This document shows, piece by piece, positions 16,801 to 24,386 of a stretch of 64,000 bases of DNA. The notes under the pieces were generated by a model. The model ran no database searches, was not told where the DNA came from, and saw only the letters and a program-made list of their open reading frames with translations. Each line of letters starts with the position of its first letter. Position 1 is the first letter of the stretch. The position numbers and the translations under genes were made by a program. This DNA is from Microbacterium atlanticum (GTDB lineage Bacteria > Actinomycetota > Actinomycetes > Actinomycetales > Microbacteriaceae): assembly GCF_015277815.1 (NCBI RefSeq), contig NZ_CP063813.1, forward strand, positions 496,001 to 560,000. The letters are read 5' to 3'.

Positions 16801-18666
16801 ACGCGCGTTCTGCGACTCTCCGGCGATGAAGACGCCGAACAGGCCGCGATCGGGGATGGTGCCGCCGCTCGTGACGGCGATGTGCTGGGCGCCCGGTCGC
16901 CCGGTCAGGACGCCGAGATCCCGGTCCCAGATCACGCGGGGCCGGAGCTCGGCGAACTCGTCGGACGGGAAGCGGCCCGCGATCAGGTCGAGCGTCGCCT
17001 CATAGGCGGAGCGGGGGAGGGACCGGAACGGCGCGCTGCGCTTGAGGGTCTCGTACCACCCCTCGACGTCGACCGGGCCGACCGCGGCGGCGGCCACCGT
17101 CTGCTGCGCGAGGATGTCGAGCGGATTCTGCGGAATGGCGATGGCCTCGATCTGGCCTGCCAGCATGCGCTCGGTCACGATCGCGGTGTGCAGCACGTCG
17201 CTGCGGTGCTTCGGGAAGAGCGCGGCCCGGCTGACCTCGCCCACCTGGTGGCCGGCGCGCCCGATCCGCTGCAGCCCCGAGGCCGCACTCGGCGGCGCCT
17301 CGACCTGGATGACGAGGTCGACGGCGCCCATGTCTATGCCGAGCTCGAGACTCGACGTCGCCACCACGCAGCGGAGGACTCCCGACTTCAGCTCCTCCTC
17401 GACCTGCGCCCGCTGCTCCTTCGAGACGGAGCCGTGATGTGCTTTGGCGAGCACCGGGTCGGCGCCGGCCGTCGCGCCGGCCTGCGCCATCATCGCGGCG
17501 GGCACGCTCGAGTCGGGCAGCTGCAGTCCGAGCCGCTCCGAGTAGATCTCGTTCAGCCGGCCGGTGAGTCGCTCGGCGAGGCGCCGGGAGTTGCAGAAGA
17601 CGATGGTCGACCGGTGCTGCACGATGCGGTCGACGATCGCCTCCTCCACGTGTGGCCACACCGAGCCGGTGATCTCGGTCTCGCCGCCGCCCGCCGCGCG
17701 GGGCCGCCCGGACGAGCCGTCCTGGAACCAGTCCTCGTCGATCGGCTCGGTCTCGGGATCCGCGGATGCCCCGGCCGAGGCATCCGTCCCCGTCCCTGCC
17801 GCCGGATCCGACGAGGAGGCGCTCGGCGGCGGCGGAGGGTTGAGCATGTCGTCGATCGGGACGACGACCCGCATGTCGAAGGCCTTGGAGGCGCGGGGCG
17901 CGACGATCTCGACCGGCTCGGCCCCGCCGAGGAACCGCGCCACCTCGTCGATCGGGCGGACTGTCGCCGACAGTCCGATGCGCTGGGCGGGCGGCGCGTC
18001 GGCTGCGAAGGACCGGCGCAGCGCGTCGAGCCGCTCGAGGCTCACGGCGAGGTGCGCGCCGCGCTTGGTCGCCGCGACCGCGTGCACCTCGTCGACGATC
18101 ACCGTGTGGACGTCGCGCAGGGTCTCGCCGGCGCGGCTGGTGAGCATGAGGTACAGCGACTCGGGCGTGGTGATGAGGATGTCGGGCGGAGCCTGCACGA
18201 GCTTGCGCCGGTCGGAGGCCGGCGTGTCGCCGGACCGCACGCCGACCGTGACGTCGGGGACGCGGAGTCCGAGCCGCCGTGCCGACTGGCCGATGCCGAC
18301 CAGCGGGGAGCGCAGGTTGCGCTCGACGTCGACGCCCAGCGCTTTCAGGGGGGAGATGTAGAGGATGCGCGTCGCGGGAGCGGGGGCATCCGCTCGCCTC
18401 CTCCGGCGGGCCGGGACGCCGCTCGATGCCGGCTCGCCTCGTTCGGCTGCGCCGGCGGGCGCCGCCGCCTTGTCGTGGAACACCCGGTCGATCGCCCACA
18501 GGAACGCCGACAGCGTCTTGCCCGAGCCGGTCGGCGCGACCACGAGTGCGTGCTTTCCGGCGGAGATGGCCTCCCACGCGCCCGTCTGCGCGTCGGTCGG
18601 CGCGGCGAAGGCGCCGCGGAACCAGTCCCGCGTGGCAGGACCGAATCGCTCCAGGACGTCGCCCAT
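13822..18666 (-). CDS. lhr: Lhr-type ATP-dependent DNA helicase
   Basis: This 1614-residue superfamily 2 helicase resembles bacterial Lhr ('large helicase-related'). Walker A is APTGSGKT (44-51), motif II is VDEVHAV, and motif III is GLSATVRP. The RecA2 motifs are CVVATSSLELGIDMG and QRIGRAGHQ, followed by a winged helix, the Lhr beta-barrel region and a long C-terminal domain. A proline- and acid-rich low-complexity insertion (PPPPPSASSSDPAAGTG) interrupts the two RecA lobes. The enzyme is a 3'-5' translocase implicated in mycobacterial mutagen response. ATG 18666 is chosen; upstream residues in the same frame are antisense to the lipoprotein gene. Confidence 0.93.
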   Translation of the reverse strand: MGDVLERFGPATRDWFRGAFAAPTDAQTGAWEAISAGKHALVVAPTGSGKTLSAFLWAIDRVFHDKAAAPAGAAERGEPASSGVPARRRRRADAPAPATRILYISPLKALGVDVERNLRSPLVGIGQSARRLGLRVPDVTVGVRSGDTPASDRRKLVQAPPDILITTPESLYLMLTSRAGETLRDVHTVIVDEVHAVAATKRGAHLAVSLERLDALRRSFAADAPPAQRIGLSATVRPIDEVARFLGGAEPVEIVAPRASKAFDMRVVVPIDDMLNPPPPPSASSSDPAAGTGTDASAGASADPETEPIDEDWFQDGSSGRPRAAGGGETEITGSVWPHVEEAIVDRIVQHRSTIVFCNSRRLAERLTGRLNEIYSERLGLQLPDSSVPAAMMAQAGATAGADPVLAKAHHGSVSKEQRAQVEEELKSGVLRCVVATSSLELGIDMGAVDLVIQVEAPPSAASGLQRIGRAGHQVGEVSRAALFPKHRSDVLHTAIVTERMLAGQIEAIAIPQNPLDILAQQTVAAAAVGPVDVEGWYETLKRSAPFRSLPRSAYEATLDLIAGRFPSDEFAELRPRVIWDRDLGVLTGRPGAQHIAVTSGGTIPDRGLFGVFIAGESQNARVGELDEEMVYESRVNDVFTLGTTSWRIVEITHDRVNVVPAFGQPGKVPFWHGDGIGRPAELGEALGRFSREVSTAKPDKAEARLREAGLDEYAQDNLLAYLAEQREATGTLPTDRQLTVERGRDEVGDWRVILHSPYGMQVHAPWALAVNARIRERLGVDGSAVASDDGIIARIPDATAEPPGADLFVFDPDELDQIVTEEVGGSALFASRFRECAARALLMPRRNPGKRTPLWQQRQRSAQLLEVARRYPTFPIILETLREVLQDVYDVPALLRLMRGIGERRIRLIETEPAQPSPFARDLLFGYVGAFMYEGDSPLAERRAAALSVDPALLSELLGKVEMRELLDPDVIAQFEREAQRLDPERRARGVEGVADLLRILGPLDAEEVAARLKPAADGTSDGQATASEASALLDALVTARRAIPVTLAGITRIAAIEDAGRLRDALGAALPVGIPTAFLEPVADPLGDLIARYARTHGPFTADAAAERLGIGVAVARLTLQRLESQGRVTSGFFLPDPQTASGTGDATRGDEAEWCDAEVLRRLRMRSLAAIRGSVEPVPQPAYARFLPVWQHVKRPLEGVDGVAAVVEQLAGVPIPASAWESLVLPARVADYTPGMLDELTATGEVVWSGHGSLPGRDGWIALHPADAVSLTLTLPDEAEDPAPGSLDAQLLAALASGGAYFAAQLKQTTGADNEQSVIEALWRLTWSGRVTNDTFAPVRGLVSGGSQAHRVSRRAPRARLYRGAAVRTVASSVPARPPAIGGRWSLLPEAEPDAALRATATAGLLLDRYGVVTRGAVQSEGVPGGFAQVYRVLAGFEEAGHCRRGYVVEKLGAAQFAASATVDRLREFAGLPDPPPLRTVTLAATDPANPYGAALAWPALEGVGHRPGRKAGALVVLVDGELALYLERGGKSALAFTGDEGVLTAAAKDLAATARARRLDTLTVEQVNGEFVYGTGSGRALREAGFVESPRGLTLRRLTAGDVLREGARA

Positions 18667-18757
18667 CCCTCCATCTTCGCCGGGATCTCCGACATCGGGC
18701 CGGTTCCGGCGCCGCCGGCGGTTAGAGTCGCAGGACCGCCCCCCTTGGAGACCTCTC

Positions 18758-19771
18758 TTGCGCAGTAACCTCGCCCCGGCCCTCGCCGCGCTCGTCGTCG
18801 CGGGCGCACTCACCGCCTGCACGTCGCCGCCGGAGCCCGACGCGACGGCGACACCCACCGCGACGGCGGCACCCAGTCCCACCGCCACGACCGAGGTCCG
18901 TCTCGTCGGTGCCGGTGAGAAGCCGCCGGTCGTGTTCGGCGGGGACTGTGCGGCCGCCCTGACTCCGGCGGACATCCGGGAGGTGACCGGTGTCGAACTG
19001 GCATCGGCCGCCTCCGAGAGCAGGGGCGACCTCGGCAACGTGGGCGGCTTGCTGTGTAGCTGGGAGGCGACCGAGGGGACGGCTGTCCGTCTGGAGATCC
19101 TCCCGCGCGCCGGTCTGGGCGACACGCGGTTCCCGGCTGATCAGGTCGGCTACTACTTCGAGGAGTGCGATGCGCAGTGGGTCTGCGCCGGCGTGGCAGA
19201 GAGCGACGACATCTGGATCGGCGCCTCCTTCCAGTCCTTCCCGGGGGCGGACCGCGCGCAGATCGACGAATGGACAGCCTCCCTCACCTCTTCGGTCTTC
19301 GAGAACCTGCGCGCACGGGGCAGCGAGGTTTGGACGCGGGATCGATCGGGATGGTGGACGGCGTTGGACTGCACCGCGCTGGCCGCCACGATGTCCGGCG
19401 AGCTCGGCACGCCGATGACCGGAGAGGCGGGCGGCTACCACGACCCGCCGCCGCCGGGCGGCCTGCTGGCCGCCACGGTGTCGAACCGCTCCGGCTGCTA
19501 CCTGTACGACGGGGGGAACCGGTTCGAGGTCAACGCGGTAGCCGGCCAAGCGTGGATGCTGCCGACGAATGCGGACGACCCCCCGTTCGACACCGGCGTG
19601 CCGGGTGTCACCGCATGGCTCGACTCGAGCTTCCAGTCCGTTGCGGCGGCGGGCTACACCATGACGGACGGGGTGAACGCGCTCTCGGCCGTGGTGTCCA
19701 CGACGGCACCGTGGTCCGCCGAGGACGCGGTCCGCGCGCTCGCGCGTGGCGCCGCCTCCGACTGGGGGTGA
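18758..19771 (+). CDS. Secreted lipoprotein of unknown function
   Basis: The 337-residue precursor has a signal peptide with lipobox LTA-C21, then a Thr/Pro/Ala-rich linker (21-45), then two related halves each with conserved Cys-rich segments (DCAAAL...CSWEA, FEECDAQWVCAG; then DCTALAAT...SGCYLYD). The spacing of the paired cysteines suggests two disulfide-stabilised repeats of one domain. It is probably anchored on the outer face of the membrane. The start is TTG 18758 with GGAG 9 nt upstream. It diverges from lhr with 91 bp between them. No named family is recognised. Confidence 0.75.
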   Translation: MRSNLAPALAALVVAGALTACTSPPEPDATATPTATAAPSPTATTEVRLVGAGEKPPVVFGGDCAAALTPADIREVTGVELASAASESRGDLGNVGGLLCSWEATEGTAVRLEILPRAGLGDTRFPADQVGYYFEECDAQWVCAGVAESDDIWIGASFQSFPGADRAQIDEWTASLTSSVFENLRARGSEVWTRDRSGWWTALDCTALAATMSGELGTPMTGEAGGYHDPPPPGGLLAATVSNRSGCYLYDGGNRFEVNAVAGQAWMLPTNADDPPFDTGVPGVTAWLDSSFQSVAAAGYTMTDGVNALSAVVSTTAPWSAEDAVRALARGAASDWG

Positions 19772-19805
19772 CCCCAGGGCACGTCCCGCGCCGTCCGCGC
19801 AGCGC

Positions 19806-19988
19806 TCACCGCTCGTCGGGCAGAAGGATCCACAGCAGCAGATACATGAGGATCGAGACGCCGAAGAACACCGTCGAGGCGACCCAGAGCACGCGTACCG
19901 GCACGACGCTGCAGCCGAAGCGGTCCGCGATGCCCTGGCACACTCCGGCGATCATCCGTCCCCGTACGGGACGCACCAGGCGATTCAT
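19806..19988 (-). CDS. PspC-domain small membrane protein
   Basis: The 60 residues consist almost entirely of a PspC domain: RGRMIAGVCQGIADRFG followed by one hydrophobic segment (about residues 30-57) ending WILLPDER. PspC proteins act in envelope-stress signalling, but such stand-alone 60-residue versions have no known role. It is a paralogue of the protein encoded just upstream at 20219-20037; the two share the pattern RLVRP.RGR.IAGVC...RFG. Confidence 0.8.
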   Translation of the reverse strand: MNRLVRPVRGRMIAGVCQGIADRFGCSVVPVRVLWVASTVFFGVSILMYLLLWILLPDER

Positions 19989-20036
19989 GCGCTCATCATC
20001 GCGCGGCGGGCGGACAGGCGCCAGAGGCGCCGCGGC

Positions 20037-20219
20037 TCAGCGTTCGGAGGGGACCAGGATCCACAGCAGGATGTAGATCCACAGCGGGAGTCCGAAGAAC
20101 ACCATGGCGACCACGGTGAGGATGCGGATCAGCGTGACGTTCCAGCCGAAGCGGTTGGCGACGGCCAGGCACACGCCGGCGATCCAGCGGCCGCGCTGCG
20201 GCCTGACGAGTGAGTTCAT
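20037..20219 (-). CDS. PspC-domain small membrane protein, paralogue
   Basis: This is another 60-residue PspC domain protein (RGRWIAGVCLAVANRFGW, hydrophobic 30-57, ending WILVPSER). It is the same length and organisation as its neighbour at 19988-19806, pointing to tandem duplication. A ribosome site GGAGG precedes the ATG. The two genes are 48 bp apart and probably form one transcript. Confidence 0.8.
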   Translation of the reverse strand: MNSLVRPQRGRWIAGVCLAVANRFGWNVTLIRILTVVAMVFFGLPLWIYILLWILVPSER

Positions 20220-20287
20220 GCCCCCATCCTCCGCGCCGCGCCGGCTCTGCGCACGGGGGCTGGCCCCCGAGGCGGGTGCGGGGCGGC

Positions 20288-20325
20288 CGCGGCATCCGTC
20301 CCCTTCGCCGGTGACGGATGCCGCG
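20288..20325 (-). terminator. Terminator-like hairpin after the ABC-F gene
   Basis: CGCGGCATCCGTC at 20288-20300 pairs perfectly with 20313-20325 (13-bp stem, 12-nt loop), 9 bp beyond the ABC-F stop codon. It is one of several hairpins in this window built from the GGATGCCGC word. Confidence 0.6.
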
Positions 20326-20333
20326 ACCCGGTG

Positions 20334-21998
20334 TCAGCGCTCGCTGAGCGCCCCCTCCCGATCCAGCTCGAGCACGAGGTCCACGCCGATGCGCTCGAGG
20401 AACGCGTCGTCGTGGCTGACGACGAGGACGGCCCCACGGTAGGCGGCGATCGCGGCGACGAGCTGGTCGACCGTATCGAGGTCGAGGTTGTTCGTCGGCT
20501 CGTCGAACACCAGGAGCTGCGGCGGCGGGTCGGCGAGCATCAGCCGCGCCAGCGCGACCCGGAACCGCTCGCCGCCCGACAGCGACCCGACCGGGCGCTG
20601 CACCGCCGCCCCACGGATGAGGAACCGTGCCAGCCGGTTCCGCAGCTCGACCGTCGTCACGTGGGGAGCCGCCGAGGCGACGTTGTCGAGCACGGACGCC
20701 CCGTCGTCGAGCCCGTCCACCCGCTGCGGCAGGTACCCGACCCGGTCGGTGTGCAGCTCGGCGCGTGCAGAACTCCACTGTTTCGGCGCCGAACGGCCCG
20801 AATCGGGCCCGAGGGCCGCCGGCGCGTCCGGATCCGTGGAGTTCTGCGACACCGACCCGACCAGCCTCTCCAGCAGCGTCGTCTTGCCGGCGCCGTTCGG
20901 ACCGGTGAGGGCGACCCGCTCCGGCCCCTGGATGATCCACGAGCGCTCGCCGTCGCCCAGGGTCGCGATGCGGCGCCCGGCGGGCACCCCGGGGTCGGGG
21001 AGGTCGATTCTCACCGTGTCGTCGTCGCGGACGCGGCGCTCGGCGGCATCGAGCGCTTCGCGGGCGGATGCCTCACGGTCGGCCTTCTCGCCGCGCAGCT
21101 TGCCGGCCGACACCTGGGCGGCGCGCTTGAGTCCCCCGGCCACGATCGGCGGCACGCGCTTCTCGAGCTGGGCCTTGCGGCCCATCGCGGCACGGCGGGC
21201 GATGGTCGTCTCAGCCTCGATGCGCTGGCGCTTCTCGCGGCGGACGGCCTGCCGGGCGGCGCGCTCGGCGTCGCGGGCGGCGCCCTGCTCGGCGTCCAGC
21301 CACGCCCGCCACTGCGAGTACGGGCCGCCGAACACCGCCAGCTCGCTGTCGTAGAGCTCGGCGGTGTCGTCGACGAGCTCCAGCAGGGCGACGTCGTGGC
21401 TCACCACGACGAGCGCCCCGCGCCACGAGCGCACCATGTCGTACAGGCGCGCGCGGGCGTCGCGGTCGAGGTTGTTCGTCGGCTCGTCCAGCAGCGCGAT
21501 CGACGCGCCGCGGAGGCGGATGCCGGCGATCGCGGTGAGCACCGCCTCGCCGCCGGACAACTGGCCGACGCGGCGGTCGAGCATGTCGGGGGAGAGCCCG
21601 GCGTCGGCGAGCGCGGCGTGCGCCCGCGCCTCGATGTCCCACTCCGCCCCGACCGCGTCGAAGTGGCGCGGGTCGGAGTCGCCGGACTCGATGGCGCGGA
21701 GCGCCCGGAGCGTGTCGCCGACGCCGAGGAGATCGGCGACGGGACGGTCGACGTCGAGCGTCAGGCGCTGCGGCAGGTACGCGGCATCCGCTGTCCGCGC
21801 GATGTGGCCGGCGGTGGGCGTGAGCTCCCCGGCGACGAGCCGCAGCAGCGTCGATTTGCCGGAGCCGTTGCGGCCGACGAGGCCGGTGCGACCGGATCCG
21901 AAGGATCCCGACAGCTCCGAGAGGGCGGGGGTGCCGTCGGGCCACGCGAGCGAGACGCGATCGAGGACGACGGCAGGGGTGAGGGTGTGAGCGGGCAT
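20334..21998 (-). CDS. ABC-F family ATPase (ribosome-associated, candidate antibiotic-resistance type)
   Basis: This 554-residue protein has two ABC domains and no membrane span. Domain 1 has Walker A GRNGSGKST (42-50) and signature LSGGEAVL; domain 2 has GPNGAGKTT and LSGGERFR, both with LLDEPTNNLD-type Walker B. The linker between the domains (about 235-330) is basic and helical, as expected for ribosome-binding ABC-F proteins. Short ABC-Fs behind a uORF/hairpin leader are often antibiotic-protection factors, so that is my inference. An inverted-repeat sequence is embedded in frame at residues about 385-411, between Walker A and the signature of domain 2. Confidence 0.88.
   Translation of the reverse strand: MPAHTLTPAVVLDRVSLAWPDGTPALSELSGSFGSGRTGLVGRNGSGKSTLLRLVAGELTPTAGHIARTADAAYLPQRLTLDVDRPVADLLGVGDTLRALRAIESGDSDPRHFDAVGAEWDIEARAHAALADAGLSPDMLDRRVGQLSGGEAVLTAIAGIRLRGASIALLDEPTNNLDRDARARLYDMVRSWRGALVVVSHDVALLELVDDTAELYDSELAVFGGPYSQWRAWLDAEQGAARDAERAARQAVRREKRQRIEAETTIARRAAMGRKAQLEKRVPPIVAGGLKRAAQVSAGKLRGEKADREASAREALDAAERRVRDDDTVRIDLPDPGVPAGRRIATLGDGERSWIIQGPERVALTGPNGAGKTTLLERLVGSVSQNSTDPDAPAALGPDSGRSAPKQWSSARAELHTDRVGYLPQRVDGLDDGASVLDNVASAAPHVTTVELRNRLARFLIRGAAVQRPVGSLSGGERFRVALARLMLADPPPQLLVFDEPTNNLDLDTVDQLVAAIAAYRGAVLVVSHDDAFLERIGVDLVLELDREGALSER
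20767..20847. repeat. Inverted-repeat element inserted in frame within the ABC-F coding sequence
   Basis: GCAGAACTCCAC (20767-20778) and its exact complement GTGGAGTTCTGC (20836-20847) flank an 81-bp segment that encodes about 27 residues (QNSTDPDAPAALGP...KQWSS). That segment has no counterpart expected in ABC-F proteins. It lies between the second Walker A and the next conserved segment 'RVGYLPQR'. The length is a multiple of three, so the frame survives. It looks like a mobile or REP-like repeat that entered the gene. Confidence 0.6.
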
Positions 21999-22006
21999 TG
22001 AGGCCT

Positions 22007-22033
22007 CCGGTGTCAGTCGTGCGCTGACACCGG
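22007..22033 (-). promoter_or_regulatory. Leader hairpin overlapping the ABC-F ribosome site
   Basis: On the transcript strand CCGGTGTCAG pairs perfectly with CTGACACCGG (10-bp stem, 7-nt loop). The Shine-Dalgarno GGAGG of the ABC-F gene begins in the last two bases of the stem, so the hairpin partly masks it. A second hairpin lies upstream in the same leader (CCAGCGC/GCGCTGG, 22111-22089). A TATGGT -10 box at 22210-22205 would give a leader of about 200 nt. This arrangement suggests attenuation controlled by ribosome stalling. Confidence 0.5.
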
Positions 22034-22130
22034 GGCCGGGATGCGTCCGGGCATGCGGGGACGGATCGAGAAGCGGCCGATCGACGGGCCAGCGCGGATC
22101 AGAAGCGCTGGTGCGTCGAGGGTCGACGGA

Positions 22131-22169
22131 TCAGCGCGATGAGTGCGCGGTCGCGTCGGTCAGCTTCAC
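22131..22169 (-). CDS. Candidate 12-residue leader peptide (uORF) of the ABC-F gene
   Basis: GTG 22169 opens a 12-codon frame (MKLTDATAHSSR, stop at 22131-22133). GAGGA lies 8 nt before the start, and a likely -10 box TATGGT lies about 36 nt further upstream. Two hairpins follow before the ABC-F start at 21998. Leader peptides in this position commonly sense ribosome-targeting antibiotics by stalling. The coding status is inferred from position and ribosome site only. Confidence 0.4.
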   Translation of the reverse strand: MKLTDATAHSSR

Positions 22170-22239
22170 GGGAGTTCCTCACGAAGGGGACAAGGCCGTC
22201 AGACACCATAGCGCAGGAACCCGCACGCGGCCAGTGCGG

Positions 22240-22902
22240 TCAGTCGGCGTCCAGCGCCTCGAGCTGCTTGTCGAGGAAGACGCGCACGTCGGCGAGCTCC
22301 TGCTCCGAGATGCTGTGGGTGAGGCCGGCGTAGACGCGGCCGCTCAGCTCCGCGTGCTCGGGGAGCCACTGCGTCGTGTGCTCGACGAGGAAGCCGGGGA
22401 TGACGTCGTCGTTCGTGCCGCGGCCCCAGAACACCGGGGGCCGGCGCTCGGCGAGCTCGGCGTCGCGGGGCAGGGCGCCGGGCGTCGCGTAGCCCGACAG
22501 GTTCACCGCGAAGGCGAAGCGCTGCGGGTCGAGGCGCAGCGCCTGCAGCGACACCGCCGCGCCCTGCGAGAAGCCGAGGAGACCCACGGATGCCGCGTGC
22601 GGTGCGTGTGCGTCGGCCCAGCCGATGACGGCCTCGGCGGCGCGGGTCACATGGGACGGGTCCCGGCCGTCCAGGCCGTCGATCGGGTACCAGGAGCGGC
22701 CGGGCGCCGGCCACGGCGGGGACAGCGGAGCGGCCAGGCTCGCGACGGCGAACGATTCGGGCAGGTAGGCCCGGAGCGGATACAGGTCGTGCTCGTCGGC
22801 CCCGTAGCCGTGGAGGAGCAGCAGCAGGTGACGGCCGGCGAGGTCGTGGCGATCGGCCGACCACAGCACGGCATCGGCGTCGAGGACGAGCGCTTCCGGC
22901 AT
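22240..22902 (-). CDS. Phospholipase/carboxylesterase family alpha/beta hydrolase
   Basis: The protein has 220 residues. An oxyanion region LLLHGYGADEHDL (about 29-40), nucleophile elbow GFSQG with Ser112, a late Asp in GRGTNDDVIP and His in YAGLTHSIS make up the Ser-Asp-His triad of the carboxylesterase/phospholipase_2 family. It is cytoplasmic, with no signal peptide, and probably hydrolyses short-chain esters. ATG 22902 is chosen because GGGAGG lies 9 nt upstream; the ATG three codons earlier abuts that site. Confidence 0.85.
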   Translation of the reverse strand: MPEALVLDADAVLWSADRHDLAGRHLLLLLHGYGADEHDLYPLRAYLPESFAVASLAAPLSPPWPAPGRSWYPIDGLDGRDPSHVTRAAEAVIGWADAHAPHAASVGLLGFSQGAAVSLQALRLDPQRFAFAVNLSGYATPGALPRDAELAERRPPVFWGRGTNDDVIPGFLVEHTTQWLPEHAELSGRVYAGLTHSISEQELADVRVFLDKQLEALDAD

Positions 22903-22970
22903 GACGACCATCCTCCCACCTGCCGTGGACCCCGCGTCAGCGCCGGTGCTGAGGCCGGCCTCGACCCACG

Positions 22971-23399
22971 TCAGATCTTGATCGGGAACGTGAGGAGGAT
23001 GTCGGCCTCCACCTGCCCGGGCGGCACGTACTCCTCGCGCACGAACGGACCGGTCTCGACCATGCCGTCCGCCTGCCAGGCGTCGAAGGCGAGGGCGAAG
23101 TGCGGTGGGAAGCGGTCCTGGATGTACTGAGCGAGCTCCGTCTCGCCTTCGGCAGAAGCCACGACCCATTGCGCGTAGACCGTGAGGTCGAACTGCTCCG
23201 CGGAGCGAGCGTCGGCGTTCGCGCTGGCGGCCTGGATGCGGGCGGACGAGGCCTGGCTGAAGGCGATGGACATCTCGCCGCCCCATTTGGAGGCCTCGAA
23301 CCCGCACCAGGCGGTGAGCACGGCCGTGATCGAGAGGACGAAGACCGCGACGACGTCCTGGATCCGGCTCAGCCGGCTCTCCGCGTGCTCTTCCGCCAT
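22971..23399 (-). CDS. Membrane protein, apparently C-terminally truncated
   Basis: The 142-residue protein has one membrane span (about 15-35, VVAVFVLSITAVLTAWCGF) followed by a helical region ASKWGGEMSIAFSQASSARIQAAS. The start resembles a family of about 200 residues that begins with one span, has a helical loop, and ends with two more spans. Here the reading frame stops after EADILLTFPIKI with no further hydrophobic segment, and the next gene starts 69 bp on. It may therefore be a truncated member. No function is known. Confidence 0.55.
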   Translation of the reverse strand: MAEEHAESRLSRIQDVVAVFVLSITAVLTAWCGFEASKWGGEMSIAFSQASSARIQAASANADARSAEQFDLTVYAQWVVASAEGETELAQYIQDRFPPHFALAFDAWQADGMVETGPFVREEYVPPGQVEADILLTFPIKI

Positions 23400-23487
23400 G
23401 TCCCACCCCTTCGCCCGTCGTGCCGCTCACTGTACCGACGGTTCGCAACCGCAGTCGGCAGCGGGGGCGGGATCCGAGGTGAGGCGG

Positions 23488-23493
23488 TATACA
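23488..23493 (+). promoter_or_regulatory. -10 box TATACA of a leaderless gene
   Basis: TATACA ends 6 nt before ATG 23500, so transcription probably starts at or next to the A of the start codon. The intervening AGGAGGC also resembles a ribosome site but could not be on a leaderless mRNA. Confidence 0.55.
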
Positions 23494-23499
23494 GGAGGC

Positions 23500-24087
23500 A
23501 TGTCCGTGCGCACTCCCGACCCCGAGCCCGCAGGCGACGAGCCGTTCGGCCCACCCGCCGGGAACGTCTCGAACCCCGCCTGGCTGAGCGACATCGAGCT
23601 CGAGGAGGCGCGGCGTCGCCTTCCCATGCTCTACGTCGAGGGCGTGCCGGTGCGCACCGACGGGATGGGCCAGGTGACGGCGGTCGGCATCCTGCTGCGG
23701 GCGACACCGGTCGGAGAGATCACGCGCACCATCGTGTCCGGCCGCGTGCGGTACGGCGAGACCGTGCGCGACGCGCTGTTCCGCCACCTCGAGAACGACC
23801 TGGGGCCGATGGCCTTCCCGCTCCTGCCGCCTCAGCCGACGCCGTTCACCGTCGCGGAGTACTTCCCGCTGCCGGGCGTGAGCGCGTTCCACGACGACCG
23901 GCAGCACGCCGTCTCGCTGGCGTTCGTGGTGCCGGTGACCGGGACCTGCGAGCCGCGGCAGGACGCGCTGGAGGTGACGTGGCTCACGCCGGAGGAAGCA
24001 TCCTCCGACGCCCTCTCCGCCGAGATGGAGGGCGGCCGCGGCACGCTGGTGCGGCTCGCGCTGGCGAGCGTCGGCGCGCTTCGCTGA
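23500..24087 (+). CDS. DUF4916 (NUDIX-like) family protein
   Basis: The protein has 195 residues. After a disordered N-terminus (1-30), the segment WLSDIELEEARRRLPMLYVE is the hallmark of actinobacterial DUF4916 proteins, which have a NUDIX-like fold. The classic NUDIX box GX5EX7REUXEEXGU is not intact; the corresponding stretch is RVRYGETVRDALFRHLENDLG. Catalytic activity as a pyrophosphatase is therefore doubtful. The gene stands alone and is probably leaderless. Confidence 0.75.
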   Translation: MSVRTPDPEPAGDEPFGPPAGNVSNPAWLSDIELEEARRRLPMLYVEGVPVRTDGMGQVTAVGILLRATPVGEITRTIVSGRVRYGETVRDALFRHLENDLGPMAFPLLPPQPTPFTVAEYFPLPGVSAFHDDRQHAVSLAFVVPVTGTCEPRQDALEVTWLTPEEASSDALSAEMEGGRGTLVRLALASVGALR

Positions 24088-24386
24088 GCCATCCGCGACG
24101 GCCGCCCCCGGTCGGCGCTGCCGGCCGCCGGGATCCGATGCGCGACGCCGCCGCCGGGCGCGTTTTCGCGGGCACATCGCGGCGGGGTAGGGTTCAGTCA
24201 CCCGATGCGCAGTCAGCCCTGCGACACTCCACCCCCCGGTGTCGTCGAGGCGATGCGGCCTCCGTCGCCCGCGCGCCCGGCGACCCGTTCGCCGCGCGGC
24301 CGGCAGGACGCACCGCCGCCGCCTCGGCGGTCGCCGTCACGGCGATTCCGACGCACGCCCTCGCCCTCAGAAAGCACAGTCACCCG
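24088..24386 (+). other. 299-bp intergenic leader region with a 13-bp direct repeat
   Basis: CAGTCACCCGATG occurs at 24195-24207 and again at 24377-24389, where the last three bases are the start codon of the coiled-coil gene. A TAGGGT -10-like box lies at 24188-24193. The first ATG (24205) opens a proline-rich frame of 82 codons that runs into the next gene in another frame and is probably not translated. The second copy has only a weak ribosome site. The repeat may mark a duplicated start region. Confidence 0.4.

Noticed and set aside
15370..18768. 1132-codon open frame on the plus strand antisense to lhr
   Set aside because: It is open because of GC-rich codon structure; its translation is Arg/Gly/Val-rich with no domain, while the opposite strand encodes a clear helicase. 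The same reasoning removes the other long antisense frames, for example 5293-6804, 6815-8434, 10272-12926 and 31701-33665.
18667..19125. 153-codon N-terminal extension of the Lhr helicase
   Set aside because: The extra sequence is antisense to the lipoprotein gene, low in family similarity, and precedes the normal start MGDVLERFGP.
20037..20219. Toxin-antitoxin pair made of the two 60-residue proteins
   Set aside because: Both are PspC domain proteins of the same length and sequence type; they look like a duplication and not a toxin with its antidote.
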